Part shown: positions 36,993 through 48,717 of the stretch, piece by piece
Position numbering within the stretch: position 1 is the stretch's first letter
How the letters are laid out: every line of letters starts with the position of its first letter
Assembly: GCF_040954835.1 (NCBI RefSeq)
Contig: NC_090698.1
Coordinates: 6,570,501 to 6,634,500 of the forward strand
From: Lepisosteus oculatus
Lineage: Eukaryota > Chordata > Actinopteri > Semionotiformes > Lepisosteidae
DNA length: 64,000 bases
Direction of reading: 5' to 3'
The notes under the pieces: model-generated
Told to the model about the DNA's origin: nothing
The model's database searches: none
The model's input: the letters and a program-made list of their open reading frames with translations, nothing else
Made by a program: the position numbers and the translations under genes

Positions 36993-37129
36993 ATGCTGTC
37001 CAGGCAGTCTGGGGGCTGTTTGAGCCGGTTGCCCTGTCTCAGGTAGTCATAGATCTCACTGTTCTCCACACCAGGGTAGGGCGTCTGGCCCCTCGTGGCT
37101 ATTTCCCACATCGTCACACCAAACGACCA
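36993..37129 (-). CDS. axl: axl exon: kinase C-lobe
   Basis: Encodes [20 protein letters not shown], then [20 protein letters not shown] and [14 protein letters not shown] and the SEIYDYL tyrosines are conserved with AXL. The acceptor is GTCTTTTAG, and the donor is AT|GTGAGC. 137 nt, leaving phase 2. Confidence 0.96.
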
Positions 37130-37818
37130 CTAAAAGACAGAGAGAGGATGAGTGTGGGGTAGAGCGTGGGGGTGAGGTGAATTAATACAGACACGTTGAA
37201 CACAGCCGTATAATAACATTGGGCTGAGAGAAAGAAGAGGAAATGATACAGATTGAGTCATTTATATATTATTGTGAAGACATACATTGCTTATTAGACA
37301 TGCACATGCTACTGCACATAACTCTGCATACAGCAGAGATACCATTCTGTAACCTACTCTCGTCAGACCACAGATGCTCAGCAAGGATGGGCTGATCAGT
37401 GGAAATGGAAGGCCTTTCTTAGACCTCTTAAGAAAACCCGGTTGCACCATTAGGTGGTGGTCTTCACTCTGTACCAGACCTTTCACAGCAGTAACCTACC
37501 CGCAGATGGGAGGAGCCACCCTTCAGACATTAAAAAATCACACGGCACTGCTCGTTAAGGTGTAAACCCAGTGTTCAGTGTGCAATCTGGCCTACCTAAA
37601 GATACCCCTCCATTCAATTAAAGAAGTAATTTCAGTAGTGGAAGAATTGGGTCCCCCCCATGTGTAAAGAGCTTTGGGATAAAAACTGCTTGGCAAATGC
37701 CATTATTACTACATTACACACACGGCACCTACACACTGCATGAATTGTGTATAAACTCCACATGCACAGCACACATTCTGCTCACACATTATCAACACCC
37801 TATACACACGGCGCTCAC

Positions 37819-37978
37819 CACGTCACTCTTGGTGGTGTACACTCTGTCTGCCAGGCTCTCTATGGCGATCCACTTCACTGGCATCTTGGAGATGCGGCCC
37901 TGGCGGTAGTAATCGCCATTGTAGATCTTCTTGGACAGGCCAAAGTCTGCCACGCAGACCGTCATGTTCTCGTTCAGC
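37819..37978 (-). CDS. axl: axl exon: DFG motif and activation loop
   Basis: Encodes [20 protein letters not shown], then [20 protein letters not shown] and [13 protein letters not shown]. All three activation-loop tyrosines are kept. KWIAIES fits the TAM-specific KW-I/L-A-I/L-ES signature. The acceptor is CCCCCTGCAG, and the donor is GTG|GTGAGC. 160 nt. Confidence 0.97.
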
Positions 37979-38263
37979 CTGCAGGGGGAGAGAGGGCTCA
38001 TGAGCAGCGCACTACCTGCCTCCCGGCAGAGAGAGTGTTCAGGGTCTGCAATTCCAGCTTTTCCCTGGCAGCTCACCTGTTTTAATTTCTACAGCCTGTT
38101 ACCTTTGCATACTGTGATTCTCATCGTCACACTACAGAGGGTTATTATTTTGACTACTATCCACAGATTTGTTAAAAATACGGTATAAAGTTGCGCTGGT
38201 AAAACCCGAAAAGGCTCAGACTGCTGTGCAGTGGGAGTCTGAATGTGAAAAAGCAATGCTTAC

Positions 38264-38373
38264 ATGCAGTTCCTGGCTGCCAGGTCCCTGTGGATGAAGT
38301 TTTTGCTGCTGAGATACTCCATTCCCCGAGCGATGTCTGTCATGAACTTCACAAGCATCTGAGAGGGCAAGTA
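38264..38373 (-). CDS. axl: axl exon: catalytic loop
   Basis: Encodes [20 protein letters not shown] then [16 protein letters not shown], ending with two bases of the next methionine codon. HRDLAARN is the tyrosine-kinase catalytic loop with its aspartate. The acceptor is CTTTCCCTCTCAG, and the donor is AT|GTAAGC. 110 nt. Confidence 0.96.
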
Positions 38374-38726
38374 CTGAGAGGGAAAGTTGAGAGAGTTAGG
38401 TGCACCCACACGTTTCTCCAGCAGAGGGCAGTCTATCCTCACTCCCTTTCTGCTTAATGGCAAAGTATGGTGTTGAGCGCTGACGACAGTGCAGTCTTAA
38501 GCAGGCAGCTGTGCCATATTGTATCGCATAGAGTACTGACCACAGGACTCACAACTGAGGATAGACCAGGCAGCTGTAATGTAATACAGTATAGTGTTGA
38601 GTACTGATCACAGGATAGTCTTGCAGTTGTAGGAATACAGCAGGTAGCTGAGCAGTGCAGTATGGTATAGTACTGGGTACTGACCAAAAGGCTCAACGCA
38701 AAACTAAAATAAGAAAGGGTACTGAC

Positions 38727-38848
38727 CACAGGGCAGTCCCCCAGTCGGGAGTACAGCAGGTAGCTGTGCAGGTCTCCGTGCTTCATGAAGGGCAGGATGA
38801 CCACAGGGGAGGGGTAGCCTTCACTCTCCACAGTCTGCAGACACACCC
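38727..38848 (-). CDS. axl: axl exon: kinase hinge region
   Basis: Encodes [20 protein letters not shown] then [32 protein letters not shown] is the hinge, with leucine at the gatekeeper position as in human AXL. The acceptor is CTCTCCGCACAG, and the donor is GTG|GTCAGT. 122 nt. Confidence 0.95.
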
Positions 38849-39010
38849 CTGTGCGGAGAGGTGGGGTTGAGGTTGGGAAAAGCCCAATTGAAGCCATCAC
38901 ACTGAGGCAGAGTCCGAGACACATAGGACACATAGGAGGGGAAAGGCATGTACACAACTCTTTCACGCACACTCACACAGTCCCTCCCTCCCTGCCCGGC
39001 CGCCTCTCAC

Positions 39011-39103
39011 CGATCAGCCTCATGACGTTGGGATGGTCGAACTCCTTCATGCAGGCCGCCTCTCGCAGGAAGTCCTCCATCTCGCTGCGGGTGCAGATCG
39101 CGA
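39011..39103 (-). CDS. axl: axl exon: helix C
   Basis: Encodes AICTRSEMEDFLREAACMKE then FDHPNVMRLIG. The helix-C glutamate (REAACMKEF) is present. The acceptor is GTCTCCCAG, and the donor is G|GTGAGA. 93 nt. Confidence 0.95.
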
Positions 39104-39250
39104 CTGGGAGACAGAAAGTGGCAGAGGAGAAGGGGGACATAGGGGATGAATAGATATCGTACAAAAGCCTGTGCAGGAACACAACCTGCAGAAAAGAGAC
39201 AAATGGGGGGAGAAAAGAAGAGAAAGAGAGGGACGAGTACAGATACTCAC

Positions 39251-39328
39251 TCTTCATAGTCTTGACAGCGACTTTGAGCACAAATTCCTCCTGAGACAGT
39301 AAGCCCTCCATCACTGACCCAAATTCCC
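39251..39328 (-). CDS. axl: axl exon: glycine loop and catalytic lysine
   Basis: Encodes GEFGSVMEGLLSQEEFVL then KVAVKTMK; the lysine of VAVK is the ATP-positioning residue. The acceptor is TTTCCCCAG, and the donor is A|GTGAGT. 78 nt. Confidence 0.95.
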
Positions 39329-39691
39329 CTGGGGAAAGAAAGAGCAATGCTAATCACCCGCCTGATAATATTCTTAGTAGTAATAAATACCCACCTTGAG
39401 CATAATAACCATCATCTTAGTAATAAAACTAGCAGGGTGAAAACAATGTTAAGTTTGTAATATTAAGGATGGAGAAAGAGACTGAATGAGAGGTGTATTA
39501 TTCTCTTTCTGTATAACTGTTTATTGGGTTGTTGTAAAGAGGTAAGGGGACAGAGAGAGAAGAATATAGTGCCTTACCCTTCTTAGGGTCAATTTATTAT
39601 ACAGGCAGCAGTGGGGAGATCAAGGTGTGGAGGGAGAGGGATTGAGAGTGAGATAGAGAGAGGGATGGGAAGAGGTGTACAGAGCACCTAC

Positions 39692-39787
39692 CCTCCCCCA
39701 GTGTTTTGCCCAGGGTCAGTTTGTGGCGATCCACCATCACATCCTGCAGCTTCTGTTTCAGCTCGTCACTGATCCCCAGGCTGTTCA
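39692..39787 (-). CDS. axl: axl exon: start of kinase domain
   Basis: Encodes [20 protein letters not shown], then [12 protein letters not shown], reaching the first half of the glycine-rich loop. The acceptor is TGTCTGCTCTCAG, whose pyrimidine tract is the edge of the array at 39790-40275. The donor is G|GTAGGT. 96 nt. Confidence 0.95.
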
Positions 39788-39789
39788 CT

Positions 39790-40275
39790 GAGAGCAGACA
39801 GACAAAGTCAGAACAGACATACACAGAGTCAGGGCAGACAGAGTCAGGACAGATATACACAGAGTCAGGGCAGACAGAGTCAGGACAGACATTCACTGAG
39901 TCAGGACAGACAGAGTCAGGACAGACAGACCACGTCAGAACAGACATACACAGAGTCAGGGCAGACAGAGTCAGGACAGACATATACAGAGTCAGGACAG
40001 ACAGACCACGTCAGAACAGACATACACAGAGTCAGGACAGACATATACAGAGTCAGGACAGACAGACCACGTCAGAACAGACATACACAGAGTCAGGGCA
40101 GACAGAGTCAGGACAGAGATACACAGAGTCAGAGCAGGCAGAGTCAGAACAGACATACACCGAGTCAGGGCAGACAGAGTCAGAACAGACATACACCGAG
40201 TCAGGGCAGACAGAGTCAGAACAGATATACACAGAGTCAGGACAGACAGAGTCAGGGCAGACAGTCAGGACAGAC
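39790..40275. repeat. GACAGAGTCAGG-type minisatellite in axl intron
   Basis: Irregular array of a 16- to 36-bp unit mixing CAGACAGAGTCAGGACAG with ACATACACAGAGTCAGG. On the axl strand it is a TC/TG-rich tract that ends 2-3 nt before the 3' splice site of the exon at 39692-39787. Confidence 0.93.
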
Positions 40276-40790
40276 ACAGCTGTGGCAGTAAAGAGCCACA
40301 CTTTCCCTGTGTCTGCTAGGGCTGTGGTGCTGTGTGGGACTGTAGCTCCCTATCTTTACCTTCAGTATCCTGTACTCCCCCTCTCTCCTCATCTCATTCC
40401 TTTTAATCCGAACTGCCTTCCTCCTGCTCCTCCTTCTTACTCCCTCCCTACCACACACCCATTCCCCCCATCCCTCCCCCTGTGCGTCTCCCTGTGTCCT
40501 TCATCTTTCAGAATTTCGTGTTGGAACAGGTGTCCTGGTTTTCCAGGAAGGCTTGGGCAATAGTAATGACCTAACCTGCCTGTCTCTGCTTGAAATACGA
40601 CACTGGTGGCTCCAGACGGGTGTGTCTTGTGCTGGTCAAGTAGGGCTAATCAATTCATTCAGAGGAGGAACAATAATGGCTATTGCAGTGTCTACAGAAG
40701 TTTCTCCAGGGTTAAGTAGAAATTCCCATATTGATGATCTATTAGCAACCAATTGACCAAGATGGGCTAAATGACCTTGTGACATTCATT
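40276..40790. other. axl intron, nothing recognised
   Basis: Includes a CT-rich stretch at about 40370-40500 and otherwise unique-looking sequence. No exon, RNA gene or named repeat can be supported. Confidence 0.4.
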
Positions 40791-41235
40791 CACTTAAAAT
40801 GTCCAAAGTTTTATCAAAATCCATCAACCATGGAATTACCCAGCCTTAAAGGAATGTTCCACATAAACAAGTTAAAGGGAACTGGATATGTTTAATTATC
40901 CCTGAAGACACTCTAAGAATACAGTTAGTATCAGGTGTCTAGATACATCCATGTTCCCAGAAAGATATTGGTACTCTGGAATTGTCTTGAAGAAGTAAGA
41001 TTAGATCCCAGGTGTAAGATATCCCACACAAACAGGTTAAAGGAATTGAATCACTTTAATCATGAATAGAGAGGAGTACCAGAGGACTTGGTCAAGTATT
41101 CAAAATTCTGAAAAGGGTATTGACAAAGTTCATATCCAGAAAGCTTCTTCGGGATCAACTGTGAAACATGAGACACATTAAATTGGATAAAAGTGAATAT
41201 AAGAATGAGCAGGAGATGGTTTTTTACACAGAGGA
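40791..41235 (+). mobile_element. CR1-like LINE fragment
   Basis: The stretch with GTATTCAAAATTCTGAAAAG, GACAAAGTTCATATCCAGAA and CTTCGGGATCAACTGTGAAA parallels part of 60150-60480. It matches the 3' coding end of a CR1-type LINE as I remember it from gar- and sturgeon-like genomes. Frames are broken. Confidence 0.5.
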
Positions 41236-41399
41236 TCTAGGACTGTGATTTGGATAGGATTTTTTCCTGAAGAAGCTGGGAGAAATCCTGCAGTTGATTA
41301 AATGTTAAAACAGCAGAGGTTTCTGAAATGTTTTTGTTGTTAGTAAATAATATATCGGACACTTCTATTTCTGTACATAGAGACTTTGGCGACTGTGGT

Positions 41400-41800
41400 G
41401 CGTTAATTGAATAATTGAATAATTGGTGAAGGGGTGAGAGCCACATTCTCACGTGGGAATAATAGAAATTCAATTGGTATATTAAGGGGCTCATGCGGGT
41501 AGTTGGTATTGGGTTGTGCAGTGTAGGTTTTGGTTTGGAGTGGTAATAGTTAAATTCTTCTTGTACAGTAGCAATGTTTCCCATGTGCTCAGGCCTTGCG
41601 AGCCACCTGAGGGGAGGTGGGCCTGTGGCAGGTGGGTGATGGGACCCAGTCCTCCAGCACAGGCAGAGTGGCAGTGAAGCAGGAGTAGCTCCTATCATGG
41701 ACTGGATGTGGTGTGAGAACTCTACTTGCCAATGGACCTGTTGGATTCTGCCTGCCATCCATGCTCTCCTGCTTAAAGGGGGTCTTGTAGTGAGATCAGG
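41400..41800 (+). repeat. unnamed dispersed repeat, copy A
   Basis: Shares ordered blocks with 48085-48620 in the same orientation: AATTGGTGAAGG followed by TGAGAG, CCCATG-TGCTCAGGCC, GGGCCCAG-like with CAGAGTGGCAGTG, and CTCCT-TCGTGGACTG-like sequence. Family not recognised. Confidence 0.5.
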
Positions 41801-41879
41801 ATATCCCATAGCCTGCTTGGGAATGAATGGTTGTTGGAAGTCTCCATCCCAGGGAAGGAAAAGAACAAGAAAACTGGAA

Positions 41880-42770
41880 GTCTGAGATGGGGAGGACATT
41901 AATTGACAGACCCAATCCTGGAGTGTTATGTGCTCAACTGAGTAAAAGTTCCAAAAACATTGGGTGGGAGGGAAGACTAAAGAAGAAGTACCGTCCAGGA
42001 GCCCAGCTGAAGGAACTGCAGAGCCACATGACCGGTAGGATACAGCCGCTCAAGCATTCATGTGCTCTAGCTGCCAGAGCCATGCAAGAGAACTTCAGCA
42101 GCTGTTAACTAGGGTATGAAACTTGCAGGTGCAGATGAAAGATCACCAGGATGCTATACAGGACTTGCTGCAGTCTGAAAGGTTAGAGAGCCAGCAAGGC
42201 ACAGAGTTGGAAAGACTGCCAGGAATAGACCATCGTGCTCTAAGCTGAAGAGGCTGAGTGTGGTCCTGCAGGCTGCTGACTAGGAGAAGAAGAACACACC
42301 AGAAACAGTCAAAAATGAGCTTGAGAAGTTGCAGCAGTGCTCCTACACTCCAGGAGGAATTGGAAAGCCTGTAGTGTGAATGTACAAAGCTGTCGTGTGA
42401 GCTCAGTGGGGCTCTACTGGAGATCTGAGATGCTGGGTGTGAAGGCAAGATCAACTAAAGGAGATGGACAGGGAGCGGAAACAGTCTTGCAGCCTCCAGA
42501 TTGAGCTGGGAGAAGTCAACCAGGAGATGTCCACCATCCCTGCCTTTCCGGTGGCCTTCTCTGAGAAAAGCTGGTTGGGTGAAAGGGTTCTCTACTGAAA
42601 CACTACTGAAAACTGGTCAGAGGGAAGAACAAGGAAGATCAACAACCAAACAACCAGACTACCACAGAATCTCAAGGTCTGAAGTTAAAATGGGCAAGAT
42701 ATCCCATGTAGATATCCTACAGGCAGAGTGTCGGCAGTATTGAAGTGCCCTGGATGAGAGAGAATCTCCT
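41880..42770 (+). pseudogene. decayed coiled-coil ORF, probably of a retroelement
   Basis: Several plus-strand fragments are rich in Glu, Leu, Lys and Gln, for example KNELEKLQQC near 42315, EELESL near 42353 and DQLKEMDRERKQSCSLQIEL near 42451. Stops and frameshifts interrupt them. Heptad-like composition suggests a broken coiled-coil protein, such as ORF1 or gag of a retrotransposon, downstream of the dispersed repeat at 41400. It lies opposite to axl within an intron. Assignment to an element class is inference. Confidence 0.3.
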
Positions 42771-43895
42771 CAGAGGACCATCAGGGCTGCTGGGAGGCTC
42801 ATGTGGCCCCATAGCCCTTGATGTGCCATGTCCGACTAAGCAAGTAGTCTTGACAGTGTAATAGAAGACATGCGTCTCTTGTCATTCCTCTCCTGGACAA
42901 GATGAGGGTGTTTAAGATGACAAAGGCAAGGAAGCCATTTGGCAAGTTTATTTACTTGCTACCAACAACCGATGGGGGATTTGATCCAGCTGTTTCCTCA
43001 AGCATCAATCCACTTCCATATCTAGGAAGGTCTGGAACAAAACATTCATCTTTTCTTTGTAAAGAAGCATCTCCTGTTCGATCCTTAATTTTGATTTCTG
43101 CACTTGATTTTCAGTAGCACGTGAAAGCATCAAACCCACGGGATTCAAAATTGTGTGAAAGCGTGTCAAGAAAAAGAATGGCTGGTGTGAATGTTTTAAA
43201 CAAACTGAATACTTCTTCCCAGCTCCCTCTTCCCAAGGGATTTGGCAGCTTGTCCTTTGGCAGGTTCAAGAGTGCCGTTTATCTGATAAGAGAGTAGTTT
43301 CCAAGAGTGGCTGGATTGGTGCCCATCCATCTGCCTGTTGTGTCTGGGCTGCAGCAGATTCGCTGATAAGTAGAGAAAGCTAGAGCCCTATTGAATGTGG
43401 TGTTGTTAATTTCACTGATCTGTTTACTCAGATGACAGAAACTGCGGGTACCAGACAGGCGCTAATGCTGCAGTGCTGCAGACACGAGTTTGTGTGGAAT
43501 TCAGACTGTGTATTCCTGCCACCTTGCTCATGGTGACAGGCCGAAACAGCCGTTTAGTGTTCATCTGGAAGAGAGGATCCGCGCGCAGGTACGTGAACAG
43601 GCTGTGCCATGAGCTCTGGCATTGTGAAGATGCCTTAGCTATCACCAAGGAGCAGCAGGGCCTGATAGAGCTCTTCTCTGTTTTATATTTTATATACATA
43701 AAAACACTAGGCAACCCTACTGGAGGACCTCTGCAACCAGCAAAACGTGGGAGAGAATGTAGGCACTATTCCATGAAACTGAACTACCCCTTCTTTCCTA
43801 GTACTTGAACTTATGTGGAGTAAAGACTTGAGGGACTGAAGTTCAGCTGTTTTAGTAAAAATCTTCAGTCTTAATATTTGTCCAGTGAACATACT
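42771..43895. other. axl intron, nothing recognised
   Basis: Unique-looking sequence with short open frames only. No exon or named repeat is supported. Confidence 0.4.
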
Positions 43896-44030
43896 GTAAC
43901 GCTCCGGGGTTCACGTGGGCACCCTCGCCGCTACCGCATCAGGTCTGCCCCCCACCGTCGGGGACTCGAACCCGGGCCTCCTGCATCACTCAACAGAGAC
44001 CCAGCCACTTGAGCCAAAGGGAAATCTCCC
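43896..44030 (-). mobile_element. tRNA-derived SINE-like element
   Basis: On the minus strand an A-box-like TGGCTCAAGTGGCTGGG (44016-44000) precedes a perfect B-box-like GGGTTCGAGTCCC (43973-43961) at tRNA-like spacing. A non-tRNA body follows: CCGACGGTGGGGGGCAGACC and CCCACGTGAACCCCGGAGCG. The sequence does not fold as a tRNA gene, so a tRNA-derived retroposon is the better call. Confidence 0.5.
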
Positions 44031-44639
44031 ATCAGCCCAGCAGCTGCGGTCCCTGCTATTCACAGGGAAGGGCGGTGATGTCACCGCTCTGGTAAGCCAG
44101 CTCAGCTCTCGCAAGCAATGGAGGCCGTATGTGTTACAATACGATACAGAGTCATTGGAGTACAGAGGGACAAATTCCCAGCACTTGGTTCCGATCCTTA
44201 TTTTTTCATGAGGCAAGGAGCTGCCATACTCCTATTAGGAGCAGTAAGAATGGGTTTCTCTTATCAGCAGTTTTAAAGACTGACTCAAACAACTTCAGGA
44301 ACCTAACCTTTCTCAGGCATCCTTAAAATAGAAGGATTTTATTGTTCGGTCAGGCATGACCACGATAATACGACCACCCGGTTAAAGAAAAAAAGATTTT
44401 TACAAACTGCTGTTAATTATACAGACAGTTGCTCAAAACTGCCGCAAAATGATGATGTTTGCGATCCAAGCATTCTTGCAATCCAAGTGGTATTGGTAAA
44501 CTATAAACATTGCACAACGTGTAACATGAGATTTCAAAAACACTCCTGCAGCACTTAGAATATTCATATTCTCAACTTGGCATCTATGATGACTAGTAAG
44601 CCACTGAACCAGCGGACAACTTGAAACTGCATTAAAATT

Positions 44640-44765
44640 CAGGTCAGGAGGCACTTTACACAAAGGCTTGTGGGAGTCTGGAACAAGCTGCACAATGATG
44701 CCGGTGAAGCTGATACTCAGGCTTTCAAGAGTATGGTTAGTAGGAGATTCACAGATAATTTAGCA
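44640..44765 (+). mobile_element. CR1/L2-like LINE fragment (end of reverse transcriptase ORF)
   Basis: The frame reads VWNKLHNDAGEADTQAFKSM, matching the VWN-LP---V----S---FK ending typical of CR1/L2/Jockey reverse transcriptases. The corresponding nucleotides GGGAGTCTGGAACAAGCTGC recur, diverged, near 60375. Confidence 0.55.
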
Positions 44766-45295
44766 ACTAAACAAGCTAGACGTTTTGTTCGCATCCTCTT
44801 ATGTATGTTGGATGCCGAGCGCTTGCCCCATTTGGTATTCAGAATACTGCTGCCCAAAACCTGCACAGAGGCACTTAAGTGAACTGGCCTTTTCAAGCAA
44901 TTGTATGGTGAGCACTCTGCACCGTGGAACAAGGATCTGATCCACATACAAATGGGACAGTGAGGAATACAGTGCCCGTACACATCACACATCAGGGTGC
45001 TTACCTCAGCGGTGTCCAGAGGACGCGGGCAAAACATGGAGTGTGATCACTCTCAGCCAAAGAGCTGGCCTCTGGTGTCTGTGTTCCCCATGGCCCTATT
45101 TGTACGTGGGCCAGGTTTCACTGCTTAGCTGTGCGCTCAGCTGTTCAGACACTGTACTCGGAACACTCTCTGTTCAACAACATTGCAACCTGAACCCTTC
45201 CTGCATGTGAAGACTGGGGTGTTGAGCTACTGTGCAACGTCTCAGGTGCAGTGTGGGCTGGATTCGAGTGGCCATGGAGCCAAGGACGGACTCAC

Positions 45296-45387
45296 GTGTG
45301 GCCTCTGTGGTGCGGCGACTGTAGGACCTCCGGGCTCGGTATCGCACTACCAGCTCTCCGCTCTCCATCATGGGCTCAAACGCTTCC
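45296..45387 (-). CDS. axl: axl exon: juxtamembrane region
   Basis: Encodes [20 protein letters not shown] then [10 protein letters not shown], the characteristic AXL juxtamembrane sequence. The acceptor is CCACAATGCAG, and the donor is C|GTGAGT. 92 nt. A CAGACA-type array starts about 32 nt upstream of the 3' splice site. Confidence 0.94.
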
Positions 45388-45418
45388 CTGCATTGTGGGG
45401 AACAGAGCGTCAGGGGAG

Positions 45419-45733
45419 ACACACAGACACACACACAGACAGACAGATAGACACACACAGACACACAGACACACAGACACAGACAGACACACAGACAGAC
45501 ACACAGACAGACACACAGACAGACAGAGACACAGACAGACAGAGACACAGACAGACAGAGACACAGACACAGACAGACAAACAGACAGACACACAGACAG
45601 ACACACAGACAGACACACAGACAGACACAGACACAGACAGACACACAGACAGACACACAGACAGACAGACACACAGACAGACACACACAGACAGACACAC
45701 ACAGACAGACACACACAGACACACAGACACACG
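45419..45733. repeat. (CAGACA/CAGACACA)n array in axl intron
   Basis: About 315 bp of CAGA and CACA tetranucleotides in irregular mixture. On the axl strand it reads TGTCTGTGTGTC, a GU- and pyrimidine-rich tract starting about 32 nt upstream of the 3' splice site at 45387. Confidence 0.95.
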
Positions 45734-45926
45734 GCCCAGCATCTTCACAAAACAGGACACGTTTCTACACAACAGCACGCAAATGCTACAGGCATCACAT
45801 GCTCCAGGGCTTGAGAGAACACGTCCAGCTGCACGCGCACGTATCCCCCAACCCCGGCCACTAGACATGGTCCAAACTTGTTCATGCCCAGCATGTTCCC
45901 AACGGCAACTCCCATCCAGCCCTCAC

Positions 45927-46053
45927 CCGAAGCGGGTCTCTTTCCGGCGGAGGCGGGCCACATAGAGGGCGATAAGGATCGCCAGGGCAATCGCCACCGA
46001 GATGGCCATGACCACATACCACCAGTGCCATGAGAACTCTGCAGTGGAGGAGT
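45927..46053 (-). CDS. axl: axl exon: transmembrane segment
   Basis: Encodes SSTAEFSWHWWYVVMAISVA followed by more hydrophobic residues to LYVARLRRKETRFG. One membrane helix of about 22 residues is closed by a basic stop-transfer cluster. WHWWYV and RRKETR match AXL closely. The acceptor is GTCTTTCAG, and the donor is CGG|GTGAGG. 127 nt. Confidence 0.95.
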
Positions 46054-48084
46054 CTGAAAGACACAGGGGGAGGAGGGGTTAGCCGAAAACCCATGGTGCA
46101 TGGAGAGAGAGAGGTTCATGTACTGCTCTCGCAGCTAACCCAAACCACATACTGTACCTCCTCGCCTCTGGCAGCTCATGCGAGATGTACACCTTTCTCA
46201 CAACTTCATTACTGACCTGCTCCCAACATTTATCTAGCCACGAACCACACTGGAGCAGGCACCCTGTTTCCCTCCTCATCTCACTTCACTCTCAGCAGGA
46301 CTGCTCACATTCCTTCTCCCATGATGATTGTCTAAAACAAACTTTAGCATCCCAGTCTCAGAGGCCTGGTTTACCTTTTCTCACCTTATTCTCCAAGACT
46401 GCCCTTCTGTCTGCAGCTATTAAGACACAGGGCAATCATTCTGTTGAGTCGCTGTGCAGCTTTGACCTGTACACTTTAGTCTGCGACAAGATACAGCACT
46501 ACTTTGCCAAACACTCCAGGTGCCAACTACCCCAGGTGCCAACAACCCATCAGTTTTAATCCAGCAATTCAACCTTGCTCCTTGACTGTGCAGGTCTTCC
46601 ACCTGGCAAATCGGCATCTCTCAGAACCAGGGCCATATCCTGGGCCTGTGACACACCTCAGTATAGCCTCCACTGTATCTTCCTCAAGATTCTGTAGCCT
46701 CGTGAGTCCTATAGGCCCGTTAGCCAGCCTAATCAATTCCTAGCAGGAGTTCTTTGTTAAGGCTCATCCTTTCTATCCTTTTTTATGGGAGTCAAGATGC
46801 AGATTGAATCCTTTTCACTATCAACTGAATTTATAAGCCTCCTAATTACCTTCAGAAGAGTGGTTAACTTCATCGAGAGCCTGTGTAATTCCACTGAACT
46901 GGGTTTATTACAGAGTGAGACTGAGAGGGCACTGCAGGGCTTGGGGGATGACACAAGGAGAAACAGGAAGAGCTCATTCTGAGTGAGAGGTTACTGTAGA
47001 GTGAGAGGGGTTAATGAAGGGAAGAAGATACTTTAGAGAGAGAGAGGCATTAATAGAGAGAGATTACTGTAGAGTTAGAGGGGTTAATACAAAGAAAGGT
47101 TAATGAAGAGTTAAACAGTTAATACAATACCTTTTTAATAGAAATACAACAGACAGACCGTTTCATAGAATATGAGTGATCAGTATAAAGAAAATAAATG
47201 AAGTCTCAAGTCTCAATACACCGAAAGAGAGCTTGTAAAGTGTGCAGGGTTAAAGGATAGACTTGGAGTAGTTTGTGCAGCTTCTGTAAAGTGCATGTTA
47301 TTACGATGATCTCAGCTGTCCAGATGTGTTTTGTCGAGTGTGTCACACTGGGCGGGGTGGCAACACTAAAGTCTCCTATTCTCTCTCTCTCTCTGACTCA
47401 TTGCATACAGCTCTTAAAACACATGGAAGCTGTTCTGGGCTCTGGCACGCAGCCCTGCGGTTGTACGATGTGCTTTAAACAAGCCTGCGATGCATACGGG
47501 GTCCGAGAGCCAGCAGGGCTCTCAGTGTATCCCTGTACCCCGCAGGGCAGGGGGCAGATCAGCCGCCCTTCTTGTGGGGAATGAGCCCTCTGCAAGGGCC
47601 AGGGGACACAGGGCAGCCAATCAGATGTGAAAAGCCACATGCAAACTTGGGGAAACATGCAAACTCCCCGGAGACAGGTTCAGCCTGCATGGTTCTTTCT
47701 TTCCCGTTCTTTTCTCTTTGCTCTCTTCTCGCTTCTGACTGTTTCATTATTTTGCTTGAAATTCGTGGAGGGGTGTCAGAACAGGTGCCGTTTACAGCCG
47801 TAAGATTTACCACGTCAGCATGTCAGGTGTGCAAGTTGTACACACTGCTGTGTGAAGGGCTTTAGACACCTTAGACACAGAGTTACAAGAGTCCGGAGTT
47901 ACAACACGTGTGTTATGAGCACAACAACTTACTCAAAGCCTCCACCAGAGTTTTCTACCACTGTTGCAAACTATGACTGTTGTTTATATGCCCTAGTTAG
48001 AGTGAGAAGAAGTTTGTGCAGCCCAGCAGTAATTAGTGTAGTAGTTTCAGCGGACCCCCAACTGTATTTATGTATTTAAGGTGA
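46054..48084. other. axl intron between the microexon and membrane exon, left part
   Basis: No exon or named repeat is supported. It includes a decayed TAGAGAG/TTAATGAAG-like stretch at 46985-47120. Confidence 0.4.
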
Positions 48085-48620
48085 TATGTGGTGAATAATT
48101 AGAAAATTGGTGAAGGACTGAGAGTTACAAAGAGTTTGGTATATACTGTAATGAGATTCAGAGTGATAGTTGCAATAGGTATATTGTGTATTGTATATTG
48201 TGAAGAAAACTACTAGTATAAAAGCTCCTTTCCCATGGGAGTGCTCAGGCCTGCGGAGAGGCAGGCCTGTTGTATTTAGAGACTTTTGTGGGATTGCTCC
48301 CAGGAATTTATTTCTCAAGAAGCACAGGGGGAAAGAAGGCATCTTATCCCTAAACATGTTTGAATTTTTGTTGTTCTGCAACGAGCTGCCAGTGGGGGAA
48401 AATGACCTTGACCGACAAGATATGCTGATGCAGCTCAGATCTATGCAAGTGGATCTGAACATGTCCAAGGGTGAAGGGGCCCAGCCCTGCAGCAAAGGCT
48501 GAGTGGCAGTGCGTCGGGAGTGGCCAGGAAGCGGCTCCTTTCGTGGACTGAGCTTGGCCCTGAAACCCTGGCAGTGGAGCTTCTGTAGAGAGCTGAGAGG
48601 GACCTGGACTGGTGTACTGG
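48085..48620 (+). repeat. unnamed dispersed repeat, copy B
   Basis: Second copy of the repeat at 41400-41800, same orientation, with an extra internal segment at about 48275-48470 that holds a short open frame (NELPVGENDLDRQDM). Ends share GCCCAGCCCTGCAG and GAGTGGCAGTG. Confidence 0.5.
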
Positions 48621-48717
48621 CAGCTCATACCCGCTGAACTCCAAAATGTCCATTTCTAGAGGAGCCTGTGCCAAGCCCAGGACTGCCCCCCTGGCCTGCT
48701 CAGGAGTGGCTAAGGCA

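Noticed and set aside
43955..44020. A tRNA gene on the minus strand
   Set aside because: The B box is good but the rest does not make a cloverleaf; better explained as a tRNA-derived retroposon.
45174..45868. Long Cys/Val/Ser or Thr/Asp-repeat frames around the axl juxtamembrane exon
   Set aside because: Produced by the CAGACA array. Only 45296-45387 is coding.
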